64,000 nucleotides of DNA from assembly GCA_934130975.1 (NCBI GenBank), contig CAKOYU010000001.1, positions 1 through 64,000 of the forward strand, in the 5' to 3' direction. Numbering within the stretch: the first letter of the stretch is position 1; each line of letters opens with the position of its first letter. This stretch comes from an uncultured Clostridia bacterium. GTDB lineage: Bacteria > Bacillota > Clostridia > TANB77 > CAG-508. This document shows, in pieces, positions 7,732 to 16,292 of the stretch. The position numbers were made by a program, and so were the translations under genes. The notes below the pieces were generated by a model. The model saw nothing but the letters and a program-made list of their open reading frames with translations, was not told the origin of the DNA and did not search any database.

Positions 7732-8322
7732 CTATCTTTTCAATACTTTATTTAATTCAATTTCTACTTTCTTCACAAAATAATTATATTTATAAATTGG
7801 AATATCTATCTCATCCACTTTGCTAATTAGCTTATCTATTGTATTAAACTCTTCATTATCTTCAGTTTCAATCTCTATTAGTTTTTCACCATTTTTAATA
7901 TCTTTTATTGCAAGTTCAAATCCATCTTTTCCATACACAATATCGTCTTCTTTAATGTTCATTATTTTTTTGTAACCGATTGCCTGTAATAATCTCATTG
8001 CATCATCTGTATTTAATACATCACAACTAATAGCTTCTTGACTTAGTATATTTCCTTCTTTATCAAAATCTTTGATTTTAAATGTTATTTTTTTCTTCAT
8101 TTCTTCTGATGTTTTGTCATAAATATTCCTTACTAATATTGCTTTTGATAAAATTTCTCTTGTCGTAAGATTTTTAATATCTAAACTTATTGGTACAAAA
8201 TATGTGTCATCCATTGAAAATTGATCAATTATTCTAAATCCTTTTTCTTCAACTATTTTATAGAATTCTGCTAGGTTTCCTTTTATTTTTACAGTTATTT
8301 CATTACTCTCTTTTAAGCTCAC
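7732..8322 (-). CDS. CYTH domain protein (adenylate cyclase CyaB/thiamine triphosphatase-like)
   Basis: A 196-aa CYTH (triphosphate tunnel metalloenzyme) protein. It starts with GTG at 8322 behind GGAGGAG. EITVKI near the N-terminus matches the defining ExExK motif, and charged strands follow in alternation (KKKITFKIKDF, KLIEIETED), consistent with a tunnel binding a triphosphate and divalent metals. Substrates in the family include thiamine triphosphate, inorganic triphosphate and ATP; the sequence does not decide. It lies 33 bp downstream of the maf-yfcE gene and is probably cotranscribed. Confidence 0.8.
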   Translation of the reverse strand: MSLKESNEITVKIKGNLAEFYKIVEEKGFRIIDQFSMDDTYFVPISLDIKNLTTREILSKAILVRNIYDKTSEEMKKKITFKIKDFDKEGNILSQEAISCDVLNTDDAMRLLQAIGYKKIMNIKEDDIVYGKDGFELAIKDIKNGEKLIEIETEDNEEFNTIDKLISKVDEIDIPIYKYNYFVKKVEIELNKVLKR

Positions 8323-8355
8323 TTTTCTCCTCCTTGTTTTCTCTTATTATAACAA

Positions 8356-9498
8356 CTACACCTCAAACTCCTGTAACACATTGCCATCAACATCCTTCAA
8401 AGTAATCATATTATTATCAAAAATAATATAACTATGAGCAGTATTACATTTAGGAAGAGAAATAGAACCCGGATTAGCAAAAACAAAACCCTCTTTCTCT
8501 TGAATAAAACCTTGATGAATATGACCATACATCATAATATCAAAATCATCATAAGGAATTTTTTCTATGTTATATTTATGGCCATGAGTAAAATAGCACT
8601 TTTTGCCATTAATCTCCATCAATATATGATCATTGAACTTAAACTCAGAAATCATTTCATCAACTTCTGCATCGCAATTTCCTCTGACAACTAATAACTT
8701 ATCTTTTAATCCATTCAAAATTTCAGCAACTTTCATTGGATTATATTCTTGACTCAAATCATTTCTTGGGCCATGATAATATATATCACCTAACAATATA
8801 ATTTTGTCTGGTTGTTCTCTTTTATTTATTTCTTTTATTCTTTCAGCATAATAGCCTGAACCATGGATATCTGATATAACTAAAACTTTCATTTTCTTTC
8901 CTAGCTCCTCTATGTTAATTTTATCAATATAATTTTTTATAATATCATAAACTTTTTGAATTGGAATACCTACGGCACTATTATAGTTCCCTTCAATTTT
9001 TTCTACAAATACGCAAAATTCATTTTGAATTCCATATGCTCCAGCCTTGTCCATTGCATTACCAGAATCTATCCATTTATCTATTTCTGCATCTGTCATT
9101 TCTTTTAAATATACTTTTATTTCATCATGTGTTTTATATTCTTTTATTTCTCCATTTTCTTCAATTAAAATGCTTAACCCTGTCATGATGCTATGAACTC
9201 TATCTCCTTCTAATAGTTCTTTGATCATTTCTTTTGCATGTGCCTTATCCCTAGGCTTTCCGTATATTTTCATATTCTTTGTTACTATTGTATCTGATCC
9301 AATTACTATTCTATCTCCTGTTGTTTTTTCAAAAACTTCTTTTGCTTTTTTATATGCTAATCTTTCTACTTGTTCTTGTGGAGTTAGTCCTTCTTTTAAT
9401 GTTTCGTCTGCTCCACTTACTTGTACTTCAAAGTTTGAAGTTATTAATGATAATAATTCTTTTCTTCTTGGTGAACCTGATGCTAATATTAATTTCAT
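8356..9498 (-). CDS. Maf nucleotide pyrophosphatase fused to YfcE-type metallophosphoesterase
   Basis: A 380-aa fusion. Residues 1-195 are Maf/YhdE, a house-cleaning nucleoside triphosphate pyrophosphatase (ASGSPRRKELL, IGSDTIV, GKP). Residues 203-380 are a complete YfcE/MJ0936-type phosphodiesterase with all metal-ligand blocks: SDIHG, GDIYYHGPR, GNCD, THGHKY and YGHIHQG. These are normally separate proteins. The second domain begins at a methionine (M203, ATG at 8890-8892) preceded by GAGGAG and AGGAAAG, a plausible relic or working internal start, so free YfcE could also be made. The CYTH gene follows in the same direction. Confidence 0.9.
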   Translation of the reverse strand: MKLILASGSPRRKELLSLITSNFEVQVSGADETLKEGLTPQEQVERLAYKKAKEVFEKTTGDRIVIGSDTIVTKNMKIYGKPRDKAHAKEMIKELLEGDRVHSIMTGLSILIEENGEIKEYKTHDEIKVYLKEMTDAEIDKWIDSGNAMDKAGAYGIQNEFCVFVEKIEGNYNSAVGIPIQKVYDIIKNYIDKINIEELGKKMKVLVISDIHGSGYYAERIKEINKREQPDKIILLGDIYYHGPRNDLSQEYNPMKVAEILNGLKDKLLVVRGNCDAEVDEMISEFKFNDHILMEINGKKCYFTHGHKYNIEKIPYDDFDIMMYGHIHQGFIQEKEGFVFANPGSISLPKCNTAHSYIIFDNNMITLKDVDGNVLQEFEV

Positions 9499-9549
9499 TT
9501 TCTCTCACTTTCCTTTCACTTTTTGTATTCCTACTATATCACAAACTTA

Positions 9550-9578
9550 TTGATTTTTCCATTTATTTGCTGTAAAAT
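9550..9578 (+). promoter_or_regulatory. Promoter of the FlaR-like ATPase gene
   Basis: -35 TTGATT (9550-9555), 17-nt spacer, -10 TAAAAT (9573-9578), about 27 nt before the start codon. It lies in the divergent gap with maf-yfcE. Confidence 0.65.
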
Positions 9579-9604
9579 ATATTCAAATTTTTATGGAGGT
9601 AACT

Positions 9605-10138
9605 ATGTATAATCGTATTTCTATTCTTGGTGGCTCTGGCAGTGGTAAAAGTACATTATGTACTATTCTTTCAAAAGAATTAGGATTGCCTGCAATTCAT
9701 CTTGATGCAATTAATTTTAATCCTGATTGGGAAGAAATTGATAAACAAGAGCGAGATAAAATAATTTCTGAAAAATCTAAAGAAGATAAATGGATTATTG
9801 ACGGAAATTATAACAAAACATTAAAAGAACGTTTAGATAGAGCTGATTTAATTATCTGGTTAGATTATTCTACTTTAAAACAATTTTCTGGAATTTTAAA
9901 AAGATATTTTCATTCTAAAAATTTAGAACGTCCAGAAATACCTGGCTGTAAAGAGCGCTTAGATCCTACATTTGTTAAATATGTCCTTACTTACAATAAA
10001 AAGAAAAGACATATTATTCTCGAGCATTTGCAAAATATCCCTAATGAAAAAGTCTTAATTTTTAGACATCAAAAAGATTTAAATAATTGGCTTAAAACTT
10101 TTACCAATAATCCTAATATTTTAGCTGAAATAAAATAG
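9605..10138 (+). CDS. FlaR-like adenylate-kinase-related P-loop ATPase
   Basis: A 177-aa P-loop protein of the group annotated as DNA topology modulation protein FlaR or AAA ATPase. The Walker A GGSGSGKST lies near the N-terminus, followed by HLDAINFNPDW and an RADLIIWLDY strand typical of this kinase-like family. An upstream ATG at 9593 is in frame but contains the Shine-Dalgarno GGAGG itself; the ATG at 9605, 5 nt after it, is the better start. It is monocistronic and faces the ComEA gene across an inverted-repeat element. Substrate unknown. Confidence 0.8.
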   Translation: MYNRISILGGSGSGKSTLCTILSKELGLPAIHLDAINFNPDWEEIDKQERDKIISEKSKEDKWIIDGNYNKTLKERLDRADLIIWLDYSTLKQFSGILKRYFHSKNLERPEIPGCKERLDPTFVKYVLTYNKKKRHIILEHLQNIPNEKVLIFRHQKDLNNWLKTFTNNPNILAEIK

Positions 10139-10176
10139 TTTGTTACAATTCGTAGATGAATTACATTCAATTTAGA

Positions 10177-10316
10177 AAATTACTAATATATTGTTTGGAA
10201 ATACCGCGTAAGCGATCAAATGAGCATAGCGAATGCGATATGGAGCAATCTACATACAGTATTTAAATATGCAGATTGCGACAGCAAGGTATGAAAAAAC
10301 AATATATTAGTAATTT
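10177..10316. repeat. Structured intergenic element A with perfect 20-bp terminal inverted repeats
   Basis: Arms 10177-10196 and 10297-10316 are exact complements enclosing a 100-nt, less AT-rich core. The core shows nested pairing: ATACC (10201-10205) with GGTAT (10288-10292), then three hairpins: CGC-GTAA-GCG with a GNRA-type loop (10205-10214), GCAT-AGCGA-ATGC (10224-10236), and GCAATCT with AGATTGC (10245-10251, 10273-10279). This is a closed multibranch fold. It lies between convergent genes and may end both transcripts; it may also be a small mobile element or structured RNA. A related design occurs at 16095-16283. Confidence 0.75.
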
Positions 10317-10333
10317 ATAAATTTTTTAACATT

Positions 10334-11119
10334 TTATACTGTTATATACTTCTTTAAAGCCTCAAACTTATTGTCGCCAATTCCATTAACATTTTTCAAA
10401 TCCTCAATACTAGAAAACTTACCATTTTCTTTTCTATAATTTATTATTTTCAAAGCAGTAGATGGGCCAATCCCTGGCAATGTCTCTAATTCAGTTTGAG
10501 TAGCAGTATTAATATTAACAATACTTGAAGTACGTTCTCTTTTAGTATTAGAGCTTGTACCACTCGAACTGCTATCAATATTCAAGTTATTAGCATCTCC
10601 AGCACCTTCTCCAGAGTCTTTCGTTATATATTCAAAATTAGAATCTTTTTTTAAATCATCATTACTTGGAACATTAACTTTCATCCCATCTTCTAAAACA
10701 TATACTAAATTAATTTTTGTAGTATTAGCTTTGCTAGTTGTCCCTCCTGCCGCATTTATAGCATCTGCAATTCTACTTCCTTTATTTAATATTACTACTC
10801 CTGGGGTATTTACCTGCCCTGTTACATATACATAAATTTTTTCTGTATTTTCACTAACTTGCTCTGTACTATCTCCTGAAGCATTTTCGTCTTGAAAATC
10901 TGCATTATCTTCTCCACTTTCCACATTATCTTTTGTATCATTTTCGTCTTCTGTAACTACATTCATCTCTTCTTCTGACAAATCAGATGAGGCATTTTCC
11001 TCTGTAATAATATCATTATTGTAATTTTTAACAGCTTTATTGGAAATTATATATAGCCCACTCAATAAAATCACAATAATGGCAATAAGTATTTTTTTAT
11101 TTTTCAAAAATTTTTTCAT
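10334..11119 (-). CDS. ComEA-like membrane-anchored DNA-binding protein (SLBB + helix-hairpin-helix)
   Basis: A 261-aa protein starting at ATG 11119 (RBS AAGGTGAG); an upstream in-frame extension lacks an RBS. One N-terminal membrane anchor (about residues 9-26), an acidic Asp/Glu/Ser-rich linker, an SLBB domain (IYVYVTGQVNTPGVV, RIADAINAAGG), a second linker, then a C-terminal double helix-hairpin-helix (VNINTATQTELETLPGIG, VNGIGDNKFEALKKY). ComEA binds incoming double-stranded DNA during competence. No comEC is next to it, so competence is inferred from family only. Confidence 0.9.
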   Translation of the reverse strand: MKKFLKNKKILIAIIVILLSGLYIISNKAVKNYNNDIITEENASSDLSEEEMNVVTEDENDTKDNVESGEDNADFQDENASGDSTEQVSENTEKIYVYVTGQVNTPGVVILNKGSRIADAINAAGGTTSKANTTKINLVYVLEDGMKVNVPSNDDLKKDSNFEYITKDSGEGAGDANNLNIDSSSSGTSSNTKRERTSSIVNINTATQTELETLPGIGPSTALKIINYRKENGKFSSIEDLKNVNGIGDNKFEALKKYITV

Positions 11120-11147
11120 AAAACTCACCTTTCTTAAAATAATTTTC

Positions 11148-11176
11148 TTGAAATTTATCCTAAAATAGGATATGAT
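11148..11176 (+). promoter_or_regulatory. Promoter of the DacF-like gene, with a palindrome in its spacer
   Basis: -35 TTGAAA (11148-11153), 17-nt spacer, -10 TATGAT (11171-11176). A palindrome TATCCTA-AAA-TAGGATA (11156-11172) fills the spacer and touches the -10, a good position for a repressor. Confidence 0.75.
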
Positions 11177-11208
11177 ATTTGTACACGAATTTAATAAGGA
11201 GATAACAA

Positions 11209-12546
11209 ATGAAAACAAAGAAATTCACATTAATTTTAGCAATATTAATTATATTACTCACACCATTGTGTTCACTAAACATTTCAAAAACAGAAACTCA
11301 GTCTACTTCTGCAGAAGTCAAACATGTATTAGCTCAAGAAGTAGATTTTCCAATATATTCGCAAGGTGCTGTCTTAATGGAAGCATCTACTGGAAAAGTA
11401 TTGTATAGTAAAAATGAAAATGAAAAATTGTATCCTGCAAGTACTACTAAGATTTTAACAGCAATAATTGCTCTAGAAAAATATAAATTAACAGATAGGG
11501 TAACAGCAAATAATTCTGCTGTTATGGCAATTCCTTCTGGCTATTCTAACGCAGCAATTCAACCAGGAGAAGCTTTAACTGTTGAAGAACTTTTACAATT
11601 GTTTTTAATTCATTCAGCTAATGAAGTTGGTTATATATTTGCAGAAGATATTTCTGGTAGTGTAAATAATTTTGCTGATTTGATGAATAAAAAAGCTAAA
11701 GAAATTGGTTGTAAAAATACACATTTTACTAATCCTAGCGGAATTCATAATGCAGAACATTATTCAACTGCATATGATATGGCTTTAATTGCTCAATACT
11801 GTATGCAAAATGAGGCTTTTAGAAATATTGTCTCTATGCCTTCTTGCACAATTGAACCTACAGATAAATATGAAAAAAGATATTTTAAAAACACTAATGA
11901 TTTGCTTGATTCTAAAAGTAAATATTATTATGAAAATGCTATTGGTATAAAAACTGGTTTTACAACTCAAGCAAAAAATTGTTTAATATCTGCTAGCCAA
12001 AAAGATAATATGGAATTAATCACTGTTGTCCTTGGTGCAGAGGCTACTGCTGATGGAAGAAGTGGTAGATATGTTGATACTATAAATTTATTTGATTATG
12101 GTTTTGCTAATTATAAGATTCAAAAAATTAATAGTGCAAATGCTGAAGTTCAAAGTTTAACTATAAAAAATGCTACTAAAGAAACTAAAAATTTGCCTGT
12201 AGTTTTAAAAGATAATATTTCTGCATTAGTACCTTCAAATATTGATTTATCTGATTTAAAATATGAAGTTAATCTAAATACTGAAGTTTCTGCTCCAATC
12301 ACAGAAGGCGATGTTCTTGGTAAAATAACGTATAATATTGATGGAATTAATTATTCTTCTGATTTAGTTGCTGAACATGGTGTCGAAAAATTTAATTATT
12401 ATTTATTTGGTTTGAAAATTGCTTTAGTTATAATTGTTTCATTGATATTAATAAAATTGATTTTCTTTAGAAAAAAGAAAAAGAGAAATAAGAAGAATAA
12501 AAATAATTATTATAAAAATTATGATGCAATTTATAGAATTAGATAA
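11209..12546 (+). CDS. D-alanyl-D-alanine carboxypeptidase (DacF/PBP5-like, S11 family)
   Basis: A 445-aa low-molecular-weight penicillin-binding protein that trims the terminal D-Ala of peptidoglycan stems. A signal peptide covers about residues 1-25. The active-site motifs are complete: STTK (S78-K81), SAN (136-138) and KTG (248-250). A beta-rich PBP5 C-terminal domain follows, then a membrane segment (about 397-420) and a Lys/Arg-rich tail, so the protein may be anchored at the C-terminus. RBS AAGGAG lies just before ATG 11209. It is divergent from the comEA-like gene and convergent with the LCP gene. Confidence 0.92.
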   Translation: MKTKKFTLILAILIILLTPLCSLNISKTETQSTSAEVKHVLAQEVDFPIYSQGAVLMEASTGKVLYSKNENEKLYPASTTKILTAIIALEKYKLTDRVTANNSAVMAIPSGYSNAAIQPGEALTVEELLQLFLIHSANEVGYIFAEDISGSVNNFADLMNKKAKEIGCKNTHFTNPSGIHNAEHYSTAYDMALIAQYCMQNEAFRNIVSMPSCTIEPTDKYEKRYFKNTNDLLDSKSKYYYENAIGIKTGFTTQAKNCLISASQKDNMELITVVLGAEATADGRSGRYVDTINLFDYGFANYKIQKINSANAEVQSLTIKNATKETKNLPVVLKDNISALVPSNIDLSDLKYEVNLNTEVSAPITEGDVLGKITYNIDGINYSSDLVAEHGVEKFNYYLFGLKIALVIIVSLILIKLIFFRKKKKRNKKNKNNYYKNYDAIYRIR

Positions 12547-12566
12547 TTATGAATTAAAATTTTATT

Positions 12567-12595
12567 ATAGAAGCCCTAAAATTTAGGGCTTCTAT
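12567..12595. terminator. Bidirectional terminator between dacF-like and LCP genes
   Basis: A hairpin with stem GAAGCCCTAAA paired to TTTAGGGCTTC, with T-rich sequence on both sides, lies between convergent stop codons. Confidence 0.88.
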
Positions 12596-12597
12596 TT

Positions 12598-14016
12598 TTA
12601 TTTGTAGTCTTCTCCAATTATTATTGTAATGTCTACATTACTTGAACTTACTGAACTTGATGAAACTGTTCCAACTCCAAGTATGTCTTTTATATTGTCT
12701 GTAATTTTTGTATCTACATCAGATTTGTTTATTATTGTTGTTTTTCCTGTAGTTGTTGTATTCGTCGTTTTAGTTACTTTATATCCTTTAGCTGTAAGTG
12801 CTTTCTTCACGGCTGTAAGTGTTGCAGAAGAATTTGATCCATTTAATATTTCCACTTTAATCTTTCCAGCTTCTGTTTTGCTTACTGAACTTGTTGACGA
12901 TGTATTTGTTGACGTATTATTAGTTGTGCTGTTTGTTGTTGTATTCGTTTTTGAAGTGTTTGTTGTATTAGTTGCTGTATTTTCTGTTGTTGAACTTGAT
13001 GTATCATCATCACCTGAACCATACAATTCTTTCATTAATTCTGCAGTTTCTTTTTTATCAGGTATAAAATACCATAATGAATATGTTGGTGGTCCATATG
13101 ACCCCCCTGGTATTACTGCACTTTGTATGTTATTTACATCAATACTTACAGCATATGGCACATAGTCTTTTATTACTGATATTGATAAATTTGTTTCTAC
13201 ATATTCATATGCAATATCAATAATTTCTTTTACTTTTAGAATATTTTTGGCTTGTATTGTTTGCTTTACTGTTTCTATCATAAATTCTCTTTGTGTTCTC
13301 ATTCTTCCATAGTCATTTCCACCATATTCTTCTGGATATGTTCCTAAATATTTTCCAGTCTTTTTGTCTAAATTTCCATGTCTATATCTTAAAAGTTGCT
13401 CAGCTTTGTCTCCATCTAATTTTTGTTGTCCTTCTTTTAAGTTTATGTGTAAATCTTGAGATGGATCATCATATACCATATCTATAGGTACATAGAAATC
13501 TACTCCACCTATTACATCTACTAATTTTATAAGCGCTTGATTATCTATTACCATATAATATTTTATATTTAATCCTGTTAGTTCATTTACTTTTTCTAAT
13601 GTTTTTTCTGGGCTTTTTTGATATAGAGCATTTATTTTATCCATTCCTGTTCCTGTTTTTGGATTTTTTCCAACAAATGTGTCTCGTGGAATTGATAATA
13701 ATGACGCTTTTTGCGTTTTAGGATCATATGTTCCCACTATTATTGTATCTGTTAATTTTACTCCATTGTCTGTACTTACTCCCATCAACAACACTTGTAT
13801 TTGTTCTAAATTTTTTAATGTTTCTTCATCATGTCCTACCAATGTTGATAATAGACCTTGAAGACCTCCTCCATTTTTCTGTGTCTTATATGTAATTCCT
13901 ATTACTAATGCAAGTAATAATATTATTAATCCTATTAATATTCTTTTTAAAACTTTTGATTTTTTCTTTTTCTTCTTTACCTTTTTTTCTCTTTTGTTTT
14001 CATGCTTTTGAGTCAT
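12598..14016 (-). CDS. LytR-CpsA-Psr family protein with LytR C-terminal domain
   Basis: A 472-aa LCP protein, a class that attaches teichoic acids or other glycopolymers to peptidoglycan. A Lys-rich cytoplasmic start and one membrane segment (about 25-44) precede the LCP catalytic domain (VLLMGVSTD, LTDTIIVGTYD, LSIPRDTFV, DKINALY, VDVIGGVDFYVP, LLRYRHG, DYGRMRTQREF). A Thr/Ser/Asn-rich linker of about 50 residues follows, then a LytR_C domain (about 383-470, KVEILNGS). RBS AGGAGG precedes ATG 14016. The gene is single, between a clear promoter and terminator. Confidence 0.93.
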   Translation of the reverse strand: MTQKHENKREKKVKKKKKKSKVLKRILIGLIILLLALVIGITYKTQKNGGGLQGLLSTLVGHDEETLKNLEQIQVLLMGVSTDNGVKLTDTIIVGTYDPKTQKASLLSIPRDTFVGKNPKTGTGMDKINALYQKSPEKTLEKVNELTGLNIKYYMVIDNQALIKLVDVIGGVDFYVPIDMVYDDPSQDLHINLKEGQQKLDGDKAEQLLRYRHGNLDKKTGKYLGTYPEEYGGNDYGRMRTQREFMIETVKQTIQAKNILKVKEIIDIAYEYVETNLSISVIKDYVPYAVSIDVNNIQSAVIPGGSYGPPTYSLWYFIPDKKETAELMKELYGSGDDDTSSSTTENTATNTTNTSKTNTTTNSTTNNTSTNTSSTSSVSKTEAGKIKVEILNGSNSSATLTAVKKALTAKGYKVTKTTNTTTTGKTTIINKSDVDTKITDNIKDILGVGTVSSSSVSSSNVDITIIIGEDYK

Positions 14017-14047
14017 GACATCCTCCTAATTTTAGTATTACTATTTT

Positions 14048-14076
14048 ACTATATCAAACTTTTTGGTATTTTTCAA
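14048..14076 (-). promoter_or_regulatory. Promoter of the LCP gene
   Basis: Minus strand -35 TTGAAA (14071-14076), 17-nt spacer, -10 TATAGT (14048-14053), about 30 nt before the start codon. Confidence 0.75.
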
Positions 14077-14125
14077 CAGTTATTCCATTTTTTTAATAAT
14101 TTTCACAATTTCTTCACAAACATAA

Positions 14126-14147
14126 AAGAGGCAACTATTTGCCTCTT
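14126..14147 (-). terminator. Terminator of the cvpA-DUF5711 operon
   Basis: A 9-bp stem AAGAGGCAA/TTGCCTCTT with a 4-nt loop, followed by TTTT on the minus strand, directly after the cvpA stop. Confidence 0.8.
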
Positions 14148-14151
14148 AATA

Positions 14152-14796
14152 TTATTTAAATATTATTTTTAATAATAAATTATTTTCATAAAAGAATTTT
14201 GTTATGTGTGAGCTAGATATCATATCTGAAATTGTGCTATTTCCAGATACTAGAATTATTAAGAACACTATTGCTAATAATATATATACTATTAATAACG
14301 CTTTTATAATTCCATATATAACTCCTCCAACTTCATTACATTGCTTTATTAATGGTAATGATGTTATTGCATCTGACACAAATGTAAGTAATACTAACAC
14401 CGCTCTCACTATTATAAATATTGCAAGTAGAACTATTACATTAGTTATTTTTACAGCCATTGTTCCTGCTGTTTCATATACAATTTCGTTTTGTGTTTTT
14501 GTTACTGCATCATTAGCATATTTTTCTAAGTAATCTATAACTCCTACATATTTAGTTTCTCCACCATTTTGCGTATCTGCTGAAAAGTTTTCTATTATTA
14601 CATTTTCTATTTTTTTATCTATTCCAGTATTTTTTATTATTAAATTTGAAACTGGTTTATACAAAATCACTGATAATATTATTGCTACAAGTACTGCCAC
14701 TAAGCCAACTGCTAATTTTACTAACCCTTTTTTGTAGCATATATAAATGTTTGCTATTATTATTGCAATAATTATTATATCTAAAACTATTCCCAT
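14152..14796 (-). CDS. CvpA family membrane protein
   Basis: A 214-aa CvpA-like inner-membrane protein. Four hydrophobic segments lie at about 3-20, 28-47, 110-135 and 160-185, with the family's YKKGLVK after the first. CvpA was linked to colicin V production and in Gram-positives to cell-envelope processes. It lies 20 bp after the DUF5711 gene and is cotranscribed, consistent with an envelope function. Exact role unknown. Confidence 0.85.
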   Translation of the reverse strand: MGIVLDIIIIAIIIANIYICYKKGLVKLAVGLVAVLVAIILSVILYKPVSNLIIKNTGIDKKIENVIIENFSADTQNGGETKYVGVIDYLEKYANDAVTKTQNEIVYETAGTMAVKITNVIVLLAIFIIVRAVLVLLTFVSDAITSLPLIKQCNEVGGVIYGIIKALLIVYILLAIVFLIILVSGNSTISDMISSSHITKFFYENNLLLKIIFK

Positions 14797-14816
14797 TTTT
14801 ATCCTTCTTTCTTTAT

Positions 14817-16001
14817 TTAAAAATTTATAATTTGAATTTTATCTTTATATACTATTCCAACTACTGCATCTGTCATAACTATATCATTTATTTCTGCGTC
14901 AGATATATATTTCTTTAATAGTATTCCATTTTTATTTATTATATGTACTTCTGTACCAAAATTTATAGCTATTTTATTCCCTGATGTTTTTATTTCTTTT
15001 GCAATATTTGATGTTATATATTTATTTTCTTTATTGGTTATTGAATCTATTATTTTTACTGTTGAATCTGCTGTATATCCACCTGTTGATACTTCGTCAA
15101 CAAAAGCAATTTTATTTCGTAAATCTATTGTCATAAATGATGGTGCATTTTCTTTAAATTCTACTATATTTTTGCTTGTTTTATCTTCTAAGCATTCTAC
15201 GCCATCACTATATAAACATATTAATTTATTTCTGTCTTGATATTCTATATTTATTATCATTTTATCTGTTGGTGCATCATATTTATATTCTATTGCCTCT
15301 TCTGGTTTAGTTTGAGCTAATTCCATAGAAACTATTTGTATGCTTGATTGAATAAGTATTCCTGATAAATCTATTTCTGCTATTGCTAAATATTTATTAT
15401 CTTGTGATACACTTACATCTGCAACAATTGCTGATGCTAAATTAGTTTTAAATATCTCTTCTCCAGTTTTGTCAAATACAGATACTACTGATTTATAACT
15501 AGTATTTGATATTACTGTTGAAACATATCCATTGTTGCTTACATTTATTTGTTTAATAGTTCCCTCTATTTCGTTTTCAAACATTTTTTCTTTGCCACAT
15601 ATTAAATAAAATTTTGTTCCGTCTTTTTCACATATTGCCATATATCTTCCTGATGTTGAAAATTCTGCTTCGTTTATATCTAATTCTAATGTTCCTACTA
15701 ATGTTCCTACTTTATTATAATATTCTAACTTTTTCTTTCTGAATACACATATATATTTTTCATATGCATAAACTTGTGTGTTGTCATCACCTTCTAAGTC
15801 TATACTTTTTGTTTTTGCTTCTGTTATTTCTTTTTTATAAATATTTTCATCACACCATTGCCTTACTTCTATATTAGTATAATATACTATTATGCATCCT
15901 ATTAATGCTAAAAAAATAAGTAATATTATTATTAATATTGTTATCTTTAGAACTTTTTCTTTTTTATGATTCTGTAGCCCTTCAGCCCAAAAATCTTTCA
16001 T
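14817..16001 (-). CDS. DUF5711-like membrane protein with extracellular beta-propeller-like domain
   Basis: A 394-aa protein: short cytoplasmic start, one membrane segment (about 20-43), then about 345 residues of repeated beta strands (YICVFRKKKLEYYN, ISTSGRYMAICEKDG-type blades) resembling a WD/PQQ-like propeller. This matches the DUF5711 family common in Clostridia. It leads a two-gene operon with cvpA and has a promoter at 16034-16061. A scaffold or sensing role at the membrane is inferred only. Confidence 0.78.
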   Translation of the reverse strand: MKDFWAEGLQNHKKEKVLKITILIIILLIFLALIGCIIVYYTNIEVRQWCDENIYKKEITEAKTKSIDLEGDDNTQVYAYEKYICVFRKKKLEYYNKVGTLVGTLELDINEAEFSTSGRYMAICEKDGTKFYLICGKEKMFENEIEGTIKQINVSNNGYVSTVISNTSYKSVVSVFDKTGEEIFKTNLASAIVADVSVSQDNKYLAIAEIDLSGILIQSSIQIVSMELAQTKPEEAIEYKYDAPTDKMIINIEYQDRNKLICLYSDGVECLEDKTSKNIVEFKENAPSFMTIDLRNKIAFVDEVSTGGYTADSTVKIIDSITNKENKYITSNIAKEIKTSGNKIAINFGTEVHIINKNGILLKKYISDAEINDIVMTDAVVGIVYKDKIQIINF

Positions 16002-16033
16002 TTTTTTCTCCTTGTCTTTTGATATTTGCCTAT

Positions 16034-16061
16034 ATTATACCATAACACCTTTTTTTTGCAA
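16034..16061 (-). promoter_or_regulatory. Promoter of the DUF5711-cvpA operon
   Basis: Minus strand -35 TTGCAA (16056-16061), 16-nt spacer, -10 TATAAT (16034-16039). Confidence 0.7.
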
Positions 16062-16094
16062 TACTTTTTTTCATAAGAACCTCTTATAATATAA

Positions 16095-16283
16095 TATTAG
16101 AAATCAAAAAGATAAATTTGAAATGAAGTGACGAATGTGCATGTAAAACCACTAGAAATTCTATGAAGTTTTATGGAAAGAGTTCACGATAGTGGAAGGG
16201 AGCCATAAAACGAATTAGAATTTCTAAAGGTTTGTAATAAGCCGAGAAATGAAATGAAAAATTTATCTTTTTGATTTCTAATA
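16095..16283. repeat. Structured intergenic element B with perfect 25-bp terminal inverted repeats
   Basis: Arms 16095-16119 and 16259-16283 are exact complements around a 139-nt core. The core folds into one long interrupted stem: AAACC with GGTTT, TAGAAATTCTA with TAGAATTTCTA, GTTTTATGG with CCATAAAAC, and an apical TTCAC-GATA-GTGGAA. Like element A (10177-10316) it has an AT-rich outer stem unrelated in sequence, (G)GAAAT just inside the left arm, ATGAAAA running into the right arm, and a CGAATG box in the left half. It could be a small non-autonomous mobile element or a structured RNA. Confidence 0.75.
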
Positions 16284-16292
16284 AATATTTTA

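Noticed and set aside
9593..9604. Upstream ATG as start of the FlaR-like gene
   Set aside because: That ATG is part of the Shine-Dalgarno sequence of the ATG at 9605 and has no RBS of its own.
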